NCBI GenBank assembly: GCA_003569165.1
Contig: BGOI01000002.1
Span: 62,001 to 126,000, forward strand
DNA length: 64,000 bases
Source of the DNA: Opitutia bacterium
GTDB taxonomy: Bacteria; Verrucomicrobiota; Verrucomicrobiia; Opitutales; UBA953
Direction of reading: 5' to 3'
Notes under the pieces: model-generated
Seen by the model: the letters and a program-made list of their open reading frames with translations, nothing else
What the model was told of the DNA's origin: nothing
The model's database searches: none
Shown here: in pieces, positions 51,023 to 59,302 of the stretch
Layout: each line of letters opens with the position of its first letter
Position numbering within the stretch: position 1 is the stretch's first letter
Program-made: the position numbers and the translations under genes

Positions 51023-51841
51023 GTGATTAAATCTGCGATCACGGTCTCACTCGTCGCCCAAGCCAAGGGCGGACCGTTCGTCTATTGGGACGGCCTCGAC
51101 GCCGCCGTGGCCTCCGCTGCGAAGCTCGGCTTCGACGCAATCGAGATTTTTGCCCCCTCGGCCGCCTCCATCGACCGCCCGGCGCTTCACGCCCTGCTCA
51201 AGCAGCACCATCTCTCCGCCGCGGCCTTCGGCACCGGTGGAGGTTGGCTCGTCCACAAGTGGCACCTGACCCATGCCGACCCATCCATTCGTAAGCAGGC
51301 CCGCGAATTCATCCGTGCGATCATTGACGTCGCCGGCGAATTCAAGGCGCCCGCCATCATCGGTTCAATGCAGGGCAAGGCCGAGGGTGACGTCTCCCGC
51401 GACCAGGCCCTGACCTGGCTGGCCGAAGCGCTCACCGATCTCGGCGCCCACGCCGCGCAATACGGAGTGCCGCTCCTCTACGAGCCGCTCAACCGCTACG
51501 AGACGAATCTCCTGACCCGCCAGCTCGACGCCGCGCAGTTCCTCGAAGCCCGCCAGGTCGCGAACGTGAAGCTGCTCTGCGACCTGTTCCACATGAACAT
51601 CGAGGAGGTCTCGAACGCCGCCACGCTCCGCGCCTGCGGTCGCCACGTCGGTCACGTTCACTTCGCCGACAGCAACCGTCAGGCAATCGGCTTCGGGCAC
51701 ACGGACGCCGCTTCGGTCGTCGCCGCGCTGAAGGATATCGGCTTCGCCGGTTATCTCTCCGGCGAGATCCTTCCTTTGCCTGACTCCGAAGCCGCTGCCG
51801 CGCAGACGATCAAGGCCATCCGCACCCACTTACCCCGCTAA
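51023..51841 (+). CDS. Xylose-isomerase-like sugar phosphate isomerase/epimerase
   Basis: GTG start at 51023, 272 residues. A TIM barrel of the AP_endonuc_2 family: FDAIEIFAPSAASIDRP, the mid-barrel YEPLNRYETNLL motif with catalytic Glu, LLCDLFHMNIEE, GHVHFADSNRQAIGFGHTD (metal His/Asp) and the terminal GYLSGEILPLPDSEAA. It likely epimerises or isomerises a keto-sugar acid in the operon. First gene of a compact five-gene cluster with FucU, AKR, alcohol dehydrogenase and amidohydrolase. Confidence 0.88.
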   Translation: MIKSAITVSLVAQAKGGPFVYWDGLDAAVASAAKLGFDAIEIFAPSAASIDRPALHALLKQHHLSAAAFGTGGGWLVHKWHLTHADPSIRKQAREFIRAIIDVAGEFKAPAIIGSMQGKAEGDVSRDQALTWLAEALTDLGAHAAQYGVPLLYEPLNRYETNLLTRQLDAAQFLEARQVANVKLLCDLFHMNIEEVSNAATLRACGRHVGHVHFADSNRQAIGFGHTDAASVVAALKDIGFAGYLSGEILPLPDSEAAAAQTIKAIRTHLPR

Positions 51842-51845
51842 GACC

Positions 51846-52292
51846 ATGCTCAAGCACCAGCTCATCCATCCGAAGATCTCCGAAGTCCTCGCCCGCGCGG
51901 GCCATCACTCGGTCATCCTGATCGCCGACGGCAACTACCCGGTCTGGGGCAAGAAGGGCCCGAACGCCGAGCTGGTCTCGCTCAATCTCTCGCCGGGCAT
52001 CCCGACCGTCGCCCAAGTGTTGCGCGCGGTGCTCAGCGCGGTGCCGGTCGACGCGGTCAACACGATGGGCATCCCGCCCGACGATTCCTACGCGCAGAAG
52101 GGTGAGCCGCCCGTGTGGGCCGAGTTCCGCCAGGAAGTGAAGGCCGCCGGCCTGAAGCTCGAACTGCAGCCGGTCCTGAAGTGGGATTTCTACAAAGCCG
52201 TCGAATCCGCCGACCACATCCTCACCATCCAGACCGGCGACCAAGCCCTCTGGGGCAATGTGCTTCTCACCGTCGGCTGCCGCACGGCCTGA
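51846..52292 (+). CDS. fucU: RbsD/FucU family sugar mutarotase
   Basis: A 148-residue protein with the FucU/RbsD layout. Short MLKHQLIHPKISEVLARAGHHSVILIADGNYPV start includes the conserved HPxxxxxLAxxGHxxxIxxxDxxFP motif. VNTMGIPPDDSYAQKG and a C-terminal ILTIQTGDQALWGNVLLTVG follow. It interconverts sugar anomers, most likely L-fucose. The length and GDxxPxxxxxxxxG pattern suit fucose mutarotase over RbsD. Four-base gap from the preceding gene. Confidence 0.85.
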   Translation: MLKHQLIHPKISEVLARAGHHSVILIADGNYPVWGKKGPNAELVSLNLSPGIPTVAQVLRAVLSAVPVDAVNTMGIPPDDSYAQKGEPPVWAEFRQEVKAAGLKLELQPVLKWDFYKAVESADHILTIQTGDQALWGNVLLTVGCRTA

Positions 52293-52303
52293 ACTTTCAC
52301 ACC

Positions 52304-53236
52304 ATGAAGACTCGCCCCCTCGGCAAGACCGGGATCGAACTCCCCATCCTCAGCTTCGGCGCCTCCTCGCTCGGCCAGGAATTCCGCAGCGTCGCCCTTG
52401 ATGACGCGCTGAAGTCCGTCCAGGTCGCCCTCGACTGCGGCATCAACTTCATCGACACCTCGCCCTTCTACGGCCGCGGTATTTCCGAAGTACTCCTGGG
52501 CGTCGCCCTCCGCGGCGTCCCGCGCGATAGCTACAAGCTGTGCACGAAGCTCGGCCGCTATGACCTGACGCACTTCGACTTTAGCGCCAAGCGCGTCGCG
52601 GAGAGCATCGACGTCTCCCTGCACCGCCTCGGCACCGACCACCTCGATATCATCCTCTGCCACGACATCGAGTTCGTCTCGATGCAGCAGATCGTCGATG
52701 AGACCATCCCGGCCCTCCGCAAGGCGAAGCAGGCCGGCAAGGTGAAGGCCATCGGCTTCAGCGGCTACCCGCAGAAGATTTTCAAGTTCATCTGCGAGCA
52801 GGCCGAGGTCGACTGCGTGCTGAGCTACAACCAGCACACGCTCCAGAATACCCGCTTCTCCGATGAGACGGTGCCTTACCTGAAGGCGAAGGGCATCGGC
52901 GTCATGAACGCGGGCCCCTTCAGCGCCCGTCTGCTCACCAACGCTCCGCTCCCGGCCTGGCTCAAGGAGCCGGAGGAAGTGAAGGCCGCCGCCCGCGCTG
53001 CCGCCGCCCATTGCGCCGCCAAGGGTAGCGACATCGCCAAGATCGCGTTGCAGTTCTCCCTCCTGCATCCCGACATCACCACGACGGTCTCGGGCAGCGC
53101 CAATCCGGTCAACATCCGCAACTGGGCCAAGTGGGCCGCGGAACCGATCGACCAACAGCTGCTCGCCGAAGTGCACGCGATCTTCGCTCCAGTCAAGAAC
53201 CTCGGCCACCTCGAAGGCCTGAAGGAGAACAACTGA
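52304..53236 (+). CDS. Aldo/keto reductase (L-fucose/L-galactose dehydrogenase type)
   Basis: The ATG at 52304 (MKTRPLGKTGIELPILSFGAS) gives 310 residues. AKR catalytic features FIDTSPFYG (Asp, Tyr), LCTKLGRY (Lys) and LCHDIEFV (His) are present. SLHRLGTDHLDII and a cofactor-binding TVSGSANPVNI terminal block also match. Its subfamily resembles L-galactose/D-arabinose dehydrogenases, and with FucU and a lactonase-type amidohydrolase it would oxidise an aldose to its lactone. Same-strand neighbours at 12 and four bases. Confidence 0.87.
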   Translation: MKTRPLGKTGIELPILSFGASSLGQEFRSVALDDALKSVQVALDCGINFIDTSPFYGRGISEVLLGVALRGVPRDSYKLCTKLGRYDLTHFDFSAKRVAESIDVSLHRLGTDHLDIILCHDIEFVSMQQIVDETIPALRKAKQAGKVKAIGFSGYPQKIFKFICEQAEVDCVLSYNQHTLQNTRFSDETVPYLKAKGIGVMNAGPFSARLLTNAPLPAWLKEPEEVKAAARAAAAHCAAKGSDIAKIALQFSLLHPDITTTVSGSANPVNIRNWAKWAAEPIDQQLLAEVHAIFAPVKNLGHLEGLKENN

Positions 53237-53240
53237 GCCG

Positions 53241-54268
53241 ATGAAAGCCATCCGTCTCGACCAGCCGCAGCAGTTCACGCGGATCGATATCCCAGAGCCG
53301 CCGGCCCCTGCCGCCGGCGAAGCGGTCGTCCGCGTACACCGCATCGGCATCTGTGGCACCGACTACGGAGGCTACCTCGGCAAGATGCCGTTCTATTCCT
53401 ACCCCGCGTATCCCCGGCCACGACTCGGCGTCGAGGTCCTCGCGGTCGGTCCGGGCGTGACCAACGTGAAGCCGGGTGACCGCTGTTCGGTCGAGCCCTA
53501 CATCAACTGCCAGACGTGCTATAGCTGTCGCCGTGGGTTCACCAACTGCTGCGAGAACCACCAGACGCTCGGCGTGATGTGCGACGGCGGTATGGCGGAG
53601 AAGTTTCTGCTGCCGGTCCGTAAGCTGCACATCTCCACGAAGCTTTCCTACGACCAGCTCGCGCTCGTCGAGACGCTCGCCATCGGCTGCCACGCCGTCG
53701 ATCGCGCCGCGCCCAAGGCCGGTGAGACGGTCCTCGTCATCGGCGCCGGCCCCATCGGCCTCTCGGCCGTAGAATTCGTCAAGGTCTCCGGCGCAAAGTG
53801 CGTCGTGATGGACATGAACGCCGATCGCCTGAAGTTCTGCACGGACGTCATGAAGGTGGATGGCGTCATTCAGGCCAAGGGCGATGGCTCCGAAGTCGCC
53901 GCGCTCGCCGCCCTTACGAATGCCAGCTCGCCGACGTGGTCATCGACGCCACGGGCAGCAACAAGTCGATGGTCGCCTGCTTTGCTTACGCGGCCTTCGC
54001 TGCCCGCGTGGTCTACGTGGGCATCACGCAGCAGGAGCTGACCTTCCCGCATGCCCCGCACCTGCATCGTCGCGAGCTGACCATCATGGCCAGCCGCAAC
54101 GCCCTCTCGAAGGACTTCGCCCGTATCATTAAGCTGATCGAAGACGGCGTGATCGACACGAAGCCCTGGATCACGCACCACGCGAAGTTCGAAGACCTAA
54201 TCGCGACCTTCCCGACCTGGCTTAAGCCGGAGTCCGGCGTGATCAAGGCGATCGTCGACGTGGTCTGA
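53241..54268 (+). CDS. Zinc-binding medium-chain alcohol dehydrogenase (frameshifted, with indels)
   Basis: The first frame (53241-54041) shows an MDR alcohol dehydrogenase: GICGTD (Cys, Asp), the four-Cys structural zinc lobe CQTCYSCRRGFTNCCENHQTLGV, and the NAD(P) loop VIGAGPIGLSAVEF. From about 53914-53923 similarity moves to another frame (QLADVVIDATGSNK on to the end at 54268); one base is missing there. Also, YPAYPRPRLGVEV replaces the canonical YPRIPGHELGVEV, explained by an extra C in 53402-53405 and one base lost near 53423. Restoring these regenerates the GHE zinc ligand. A sugar-acid dehydrogenase is likely. Confidence 0.82.
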
Positions 54269-54272
54269 CGTC

Positions 54273-55106
54273 ATGCGCCTCGACGCCCACCAGCACTTCT
54301 GGTCGTACGACGCGGCGCAATACCCGTGGATTCCGCCGGGCTCCCCGCTGCATCGTAGCTGGCTGCCCGATGATCTGGCCGCCTTGCAGCAGCCGCTTGG
54401 CTTCGATGGCTCGATCGCCGTCCAGGCTCGTCAAGTCGTCGGCGAATCGGACTGGCTCCTCGGTCTAGCGGATAAGCACACCAACGTGAAGGGTGTCGTC
54501 GGCTGGGTCGACCTTCGCTCTGACCGCGTCGAGGAAGATATCGCCCGCCTTGCCGCGCACCCGAAGTTCGTCGGCGTCCGTCATGTCGTCCAGGAAGAGC
54601 CCGACGACGACTTCATGCTCGGGAAGGATTTCCAGCGCGGCATCTCGAAGCTTCAGGCGCACGGCCTGACCTACGATATCCTCATTTATCCTAAGCAGCT
54701 CGAGGCCGCCATCCGCCTCGCGGAGAACTTCCCCCACCAGGCCTTCGTCCTCGATCACATCGCGAAGCCCCACATCAAGGACGGCACCATCGAGCCGTGG
54801 AAGTCACAGCTCCGTCGTCTGGCTAAATTGCCTAACGTCCATTGCAAGGTCTCGGGCATGCTCACCGAGGCCGACCATAAGGTCTGGCAGGCCGAACAGT
54901 TCCGTCCCTATCTCGACACGGTATTCGAGGCCTTTGGTCCTTCGCGCCTGATGTACGGTTCGGATTGGCCGGTCTGCCTCTTTGCTGGTAGTTACGAGCA
55001 GGCCTTCCGTCTCGTTGACGATTACGCCCGCGGTCTGACCGAGTCCGACAAGGCTGGTCTCTTCGGCGGTAACTGCGTCCGCTTCTACTTCGCCGGTAAG
55101 CGCTAG
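54273..55106 (+). CDS. Amidohydrolase-2 family lactonase (L-fuconolactonase-like)
   Basis: A 277-residue amidohydrolase starting MRLDAHQHFWSYDAAQYPW, with the metal-binding His-x-His. FVGVRHVVQEEPDDDFML, FVLDHIAKP and LMYGSDWPVC (the terminal metal Asp) match the L-fuconolactonase/L-rhamnonolactonase group (COG3618-type). It would open the aldonolactone produced by the aldo/keto reductase. It ends the five-gene cluster and is convergent with the membrane protein gene at 55103, overlapping by four bases. Confidence 0.88.
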   Translation: MRLDAHQHFWSYDAAQYPWIPPGSPLHRSWLPDDLAALQQPLGFDGSIAVQARQVVGESDWLLGLADKHTNVKGVVGWVDLRSDRVEEDIARLAAHPKFVGVRHVVQEEPDDDFMLGKDFQRGISKLQAHGLTYDILIYPKQLEAAIRLAENFPHQAFVLDHIAKPHIKDGTIEPWKSQLRRLAKLPNVHCKVSGMLTEADHKVWQAEQFRPYLDTVFEAFGPSRLMYGSDWPVCLFAGSYEQAFRLVDDYARGLTESDKAGLFGGNCVRFYFAGKR

Positions 55107-56407
55107 CGGATAGCCGTGTTGGCGTCCTTCGTGACTTTGAAGATCCAGCCGTTGGCTTGCATGTCGATGTTCAGCCCGCGCTTGTCCCGGGAGATCTCGG
55201 CCGGTAGCGGTTCAGCGTTGCAGCGAAAAAGCTTCAGCTTCTCTTCGCCTACGTATTCGCCTTGCACCTTCGTACCCGAATTAGCCACCTCGATGGCTAG
55301 GTAGCAGTCGAAGACGCCGCCCGGCGTCTCGCCGATGAGCACTTCGACCGGCACCTTGGTGCCCTTGGTCGCCTGGATCCACGGGCCCGCCTTGAGGCGA
55401 TGCAAGCTCCCTGGTTTGCGATCGATCTTGAACTCCTTGGTGACCTTCTCGCCGAAGTCCCGGTAGTTGCCGCCGCCGGCGAGGAAGGTCTCGTAGCCGT
55501 CGTCGAGGGCGATCTTCCGGTTCCAGCGGACGAGCAGGAAGTCGTCGCCCGAGCCCACGAAGCGGAAGGGCAGGGAGCTAGGCACCTCGACGTAGCAACG
55601 ATAGTGGATGACCCACCGGGAGGGTTTGACCTGCTTCTCGACTTCGAAGGCCTTGGGCGCGTCGTTGGCGGAGCGCCCGGTGATGAATAACTGGCCCGAG
55701 ATGAGCGTGTCGGGTGCTTTGTAGAATTTGCTCAGTTTGCCCGGGCTCCAGCCGGCTTCGAGGAAGTCGCGCACGGCCGCCCGATAGGGAGCGATGCCCG
55801 TCCTGCCGTCCACCATCGCGGTGGGTTGGCGACCGCTGGTCTGCTTGAGGTCGTAGAACGTGCCGATGAGTCCGCCGGTACCGACCCCCGTGCTGCCCTT
55901 CATGCCGAACAACGAGACGAAATTCCGGCCACCGCCCGAGCCGATGCCTTTGCCGGCGCCGATGCCGCCGCCCGAACCACCACCGAAGCCCTTCGAGCTG
56001 CCGCCGCCGACGGCACCCGCGGTGGCGAGGGGATTCGCCATCGTCGGCACGCTGCTGATGGACATCGCGGCGTTGGCGTTCTTGCTGGTGATGCGCGAGC
56101 TGGTCTTGGTCAGCGCCTTCACGTTCTTGGGCTGCAGCTTGGTCTTATATTCCTTGGCCTTCGGGCCGCCGGACCCGCCGCCCGCACCGGTCGCGAAAGT
56201 GTTAGGGTCCTTTTTCCCGGAGAGATCCGTCACGGTCGAGACGACCCAGACGATGGCGATGATCACCAATAAAATGTGGAGGAGGACGGAAAGCGCCAAG
56301 CCTTCCCACCGAGCCGCTGCCAGAGCGTACGGGTGGGTCGATGCAGCGGCGTCGAGGGGGACGCCTCCGCGGATTCGTCCTGGGGTGCGGACATACGAGT
56401 ATTCCAT
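55103..56407 (-). CDS. Membrane-anchored Gly-rich protein with PA14-like C-terminal region
   Basis: A 434-residue protein. A cytoplasmic N-terminus (~35 residues) and a single membrane helix (about 38-58, LSVLLHILLVIIAIVWVV) precede a periplasmic linker. The linker includes a Gly/Ser-rich run (about 133-160). The C-terminal ~230 residues contain LIGTFYDLKQTS and FRFVGSGDDFLLVRWNRKIALDDGY. This resembles PA14-type sugar or glycan-binding modules, common in envelope proteins of Verrucomicrobia and Planctomycetes. No catalytic residues recognised. TonB-like layout is also possible. Convergent with the lactonase gene. Confidence 0.6.
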   Translation of the reverse strand: MEYSYVRTPGRIRGGVPLDAAASTHPYALAAARWEGLALSVLLHILLVIIAIVWVVSTVTDLSGKKDPNTFATGAGGGSGGPKAKEYKTKLQPKNVKALTKTSSRITSKNANAAMSISSVPTMANPLATAGAVGGGSSKGFGGGSGGGIGAGKGIGSGGGRNFVSLFGMKGSTGVGTGGLIGTFYDLKQTSGRQPTAMVDGRTGIAPYRAAVRDFLEAGWSPGKLSKFYKAPDTLISGQLFITGRSANDAPKAFEVEKQVKPSRWVIHYRCYVEVPSSLPFRFVGSGDDFLLVRWNRKIALDDGYETFLAGGGNYRDFGEKVTKEFKIDRKPGSLHRLKAGPWIQATKGTKVPVEVLIGETPGGVFDCYLAIEVANSGTKVQGEYVGEEKLKLFRCNAEPLPAEISRDKRGLNIDMQANGWIFKVTKDANTAIR

Positions 56408-56523
56408 TACAAGGAAGCGGGCTGTCCATCGCGAAAACCAGTCAGCCGCCCCCGGCTGTCATAATATTCATATGCGGCTGGCATCGGCTTGCCCCGCCCG
56501 CCCTTGCCGCCATCTTCCATTCC

Positions 56524-56727
56524 ATGGATTCCCGGCTACACGACCTCGAAGAACGCCTGACTTTCCTGCAGCGCCACGTGGAGCAGCAGGACCGGGTCAT
56601 CCTCGAGCTTTCCCGGGAGGTTTCCAAGCTGTCCGATCGCCTGGCCCGCACCGAAGCCAAGCTAAGCCAGTCCGCCGACGCCGGCGACCAGGCCCCGCCC
56701 GCCGACGAGCGCCCGCCGCATTGGTAA
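56524..56727 (+). CDS. slyX: SlyX-like protein
   Basis: The ATG at 56524 (MDSRLHDLEERLTFLQRHVEQ) gives 67 residues, the SlyX length. The sequence is a coiled coil (VILELSREVSKLSDRLARTEAKL), and the terminal PPADERPPHW matches the family's PPH(Y/W) end. The function is unknown, though E. coli slyX lies next to slyD. The longer reading frame starting at 56341 reads into unrelated sequence and is not used. Confidence 0.78.
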   Translation: MDSRLHDLEERLTFLQRHVEQQDRVILELSREVSKLSDRLARTEAKLSQSADAGDQAPPADERPPHW

Positions 56728-56778
56728 ACGGTCGGTTTTAGGATTTGAGGCCGGTCACGGTCACCATAGGCTCCGGGT

Positions 56779-57165
56779 ATGGACAACGATTCGCTGACCT
56801 ATCTCGAATACGGGATCTATCTTTTGGTTTCGCTCTCCGTCACGATCTGGGTCGGACGCACGCTCTTCCGCAGCGGCCGCCCGTTCCTCCTCGAGGCCTT
56901 CCATGGCAACGAGACGATGGCCGACTCGGTCAATAATCTGCTGATCATCGGCTTCTACCTGGTGAACGCGGGCTTTATGCTCCTCTTCCTTTCTTCGAAG
57001 GAGCATCCGAAGACCGGCATCGAGGTCGTCGAGCATCTCAGCAAGTCGGTCGGCGTGGTGATCGTAGTCCTCGGCGTGATGCACCTCATTAACCTCGTCG
57101 TGCTGAACTCCCTGCGCACCAGCGGTAACGCGGCCCGCCCGCCCGTCTTGCCTCCGAAAGCCTGA
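56779..57165 (+). CDS. Three-helix membrane protein of unknown function
   Basis: A 128-residue membrane protein with three hydrophobic segments: residues 10-30 (YGIYLLVSLSVTIWVG), 53-74 (LLIIGFYLVNAGFMLLFLSS) and 88-112 (KSVGVVIVVLGVMHLINLVVL). The C-terminus is Pro-rich. Arrangement and conserved HxxxH-less layout suggest an integral membrane protein of unknown role. The SRAP gene follows 13 bases later. No family match identified. Confidence 0.6.
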   Translation: MDNDSLTYLEYGIYLLVSLSVTIWVGRTLFRSGRPFLLEAFHGNETMADSVNNLLIIGFYLVNAGFMLLFLSSKEHPKTGIEVVEHLSKSVGVVIVVLGVMHLINLVVLNSLRTSGNAARPPVLPPKA

Positions 57166-57178
57166 GCAGACCGAACGC

Positions 57179-57880
57179 ATGTGCGGCCGCGTTACCCAGT
57201 TCTCACGCTGGGAAGAAATCGTCAAAAGCCTCGCGGCCCCGTCGGCGGAGGTCTCGCCACGTTATAACATTTCGCCCGGCACGCCGTTGGTCTCCGTCCG
57301 CCGCGAGCAGGGCGTCCTTCGCACCGAAGCGCTCCCTTGGGGCTTCGTGCCGCCCTGGGCGCCGGCCGACGAACAGGAAGGCCACGCCAACGCCCGGGCG
57401 GAAGGCATCTTCGATCGCCCGACGTTCCGTGACTCGGCCCGCCATCGCCGCTGTGTCATCCCGATCGACGGCTATTACGAATGGAAGACGGAAGGGAAAC
57501 TGAAGTCCCCGTATTATTTCCGCGCGGCCGATGGCGGCCCACTCGCAGTCGGTGGGCTCTGGTCGCTCCACCTCGCCGCCGACGGCACGCACCGTCGCAC
57601 GCTCTGTCTGGTGACGGTCGCGCCGAATCGCGAAGCGGGCGAAGTCCACTCCCGCATGCCGGTCGTGCTCTCCGGCGCCGAGCGCCAGGCCTGGCTCTCA
57701 GAAAAGGCTTTCGCCGCCGAGGATTTCGCCCGCCTCGCCGTCACCGCTCCTGACCGAGCTTTGTCGATGCATCGCGTGTCGCCCGACGTCAATCGGGTCG
57801 CGATCGATGCTGAGCGACTGGTGCTTCCGCTGGTCGGCGCGATGGACCAACCGGACTTCTTCGGGGATTTGCTTGGCTAA
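57179..57880 (+). CDS. SOS-response-associated peptidase (SRAP/HMCES-type)
   Basis: A 233-residue SRAP protein starting MCGRVTQF, with Cys 2 exposed after Met removal as the DNA-protein crosslinking residue. The conserved YNISPGTPLVSVR, ANARAEGI, CVIPIDGYYEWK (Glu) and HSRMPVVLS (His) residues are present. It shields abasic sites in single-stranded DNA by forming a covalent Cys adduct. The genomic order follows a small membrane protein. Complete length. Confidence 0.93.
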   Translation: MCGRVTQFSRWEEIVKSLAAPSAEVSPRYNISPGTPLVSVRREQGVLRTEALPWGFVPPWAPADEQEGHANARAEGIFDRPTFRDSARHRRCVIPIDGYYEWKTEGKLKSPYYFRAADGGPLAVGGLWSLHLAADGTHRRTLCLVTVAPNREAGEVHSRMPVVLSGAERQAWLSEKAFAAEDFARLAVTAPDRALSMHRVSPDVNRVAIDAERLVLPLVGAMDQPDFFGDLLG

Positions 57881-57907
57881 CGGGGCGTTTTTGGACAGAC
57901 CTCTGGC

Positions 57908-58309
57908 ATGGCCGAGCCGACGCATATCCCGAAAATCGTGGAGAAGCCGTGGGGCCGCGAAATCTGGTATGCCGATCAAGCCGCTTACGCCGGCAAGGTG
58001 CTCGAAGTGAAGCAGGGCCGCCGCCTCAGCCTGCAATACCACGAACGCAAGACGGAGACGCTTTACCTCCTTTCCGGTAAGGTTCTCCTCACCTTCCGAT
58101 CAATCGCATCCGGCGAGACTCCGGCCGTATCCCTCGTCACGCCGGCCGACCAGCGCGTCTGGCTGCCGGGTCAGGCCTTGCACGTGCCGGTGCGCACCAT
58201 CCACCGCTTCGAAGCCCTCGAGGATAGCGTGCTGCTCGAAGTCTCCACGCCTGACCTGACCGACGTCGTCCGCCTGCAGGATGACTTCTCGCGACCCGCT
58301 CGCGACTGA
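57908..58309 (+). CDS. Cupin-domain mannose-6-phosphate isomerase-type protein
   Basis: A 133-residue cupin with KPWGREIWYAD at the start and the cupin motifs LSLQYHERKTETLYLLSG (metal His/Glu) and VPVRTIHRFEA, typical of the C-terminal domain of mannose-6-phosphate isomerase or GDP-mannose pyrophosphorylase. It is stand-alone here. It may catalyse sugar-phosphate isomerisation or act as a sugar sensor. The ROK kinase follows 14 bases later, so the two may process the same sugar. Confidence 0.8.
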   Translation: MAEPTHIPKIVEKPWGREIWYADQAAYAGKVLEVKQGRRLSLQYHERKTETLYLLSGKVLLTFRSIASGETPAVSLVTPADQRVWLPGQALHVPVRTIHRFEALEDSVLLEVSTPDLTDVVRLQDDFSRPARD

Positions 58310-58323
58310 CCCTTTCTATTCCT

Positions 58324-59286
58324 ATGCGCAAAGTTTTGGCTTTTGACCTCGGCGGCACGAAATTCGCCTTCGGCGTCGTCAACCAGGACGGCACCGTGCT
58401 CGGCTCCGGCCGCGTCGAGACGTTCGCCGAAAAGGGACCGCAGCAGGCCTGCGAGCGCGTGGCCGAAGCCGCGCATCAGCTGCTCGCCGAGCTGAAGCTC
58501 AAGCCGGTCGACTTCGTCGCTATCGGCGTGGCTTCCCCGGGTCCGCTCGACATCGCCCGCGGCTGCGTCGACGGCTCCCCCAATCTCCCCGGCTGGACGG
58601 GCTTCTCGATCACGGACTTCCTGAGCAACTCTTTCGGCGGCCTGCCTGCGCGCATCGACAACGACTGCAACGCCGCCGCGCTCGGCGAATACCGTTTCGG
58701 CGCCGGCAAAGGAAAGAAGAACGTCGTCTATATCACGGTCTCCACCGGCATCGGTGGCGGCGCGGTCATCGACGGGCGCCTGATGCGCGGCTCCAACGGT
58801 AACGCGGCCGAGCTGGGCCACATCCCGCTGACGATGGACGGGCCTCGCTGCGGCTGCGGCAACCCCGGCTGCTGGGAAGTCTACGCCTCCGGCACCGCCA
58901 TCGCCCGCCGCACCCGCGAGGCCCTCGCGGCCGGCCGCCCCTCGAGCATCGTCAAGTTCGCCGGCAGCATCGACCAGGTCACCACGCATCACCTCTTCCA
59001 GGCGATGGCTGAAGGCGATGCGCTCGCCAATGAGATCTGGGCGGAGTCCATCAACTACCTCGGTCGCGGCCTCGGCGCGGTGATCAACACCTTCAACCCC
59101 GACGTGATCGTGGTCGGCGGCGGCGTGACCGCGGCCGGCGACGCGCTCTTCGTCCCGATGCGCAAGAGCGCCAACAACTACGCCTTCCCGCGCCTCTCGG
59201 CGGTCTGTTCGATCGTCCCGGCCGGTCTCGGCGGCAACGTCGGCGTCGTCGGCGCGGCGGCCTGCGCCTTCGAGCACGTCAGCTGA
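58324..59286 (+). CDS. ROK-family sugar kinase (glucokinase-like)
   Basis: A 320-residue ROK kinase. The N-terminal ATP motif LAFDLGGTKFAFGV, a substrate motif near ARIDNDCNAAALGEYRFG (catalytic Asp), ITVSTGIGGGAV, and the ROK zinc-binding AELGHIPLTMDGPRCGCGNPGCWE are all intact. A glycine-rich VVGGGVTAAG lies near the end. It phosphorylates glucose or an N-acetylhexosamine; the exact sugar is not decided by sequence. Adjacent to the cupin and glycosyltransferase genes. Confidence 0.92.
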   Translation: MRKVLAFDLGGTKFAFGVVNQDGTVLGSGRVETFAEKGPQQACERVAEAAHQLLAELKLKPVDFVAIGVASPGPLDIARGCVDGSPNLPGWTGFSITDFLSNSFGGLPARIDNDCNAAALGEYRFGAGKGKKNVVYITVSTGIGGGAVIDGRLMRGSNGNAAELGHIPLTMDGPRCGCGNPGCWEVYASGTAIARRTREALAAGRPSSIVKFAGSIDQVTTHHLFQAMAEGDALANEIWAESINYLGRGLGAVINTFNPDVIVVGGGVTAAGDALFVPMRKSANNYAFPRLSAVCSIVPAGLGGNVGVVGAAACAFEHVS

Positions 59287-59302
59287 GCGCGCCCTCGCCG
59301 TG

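Noticed and set aside
56341-56727. Longer frame for the SlyX-like protein
   Set aside because: The first ~60 codons overlap the divergent membrane protein gene and match nothing; SlyX length and end motif fit the start at 56524.
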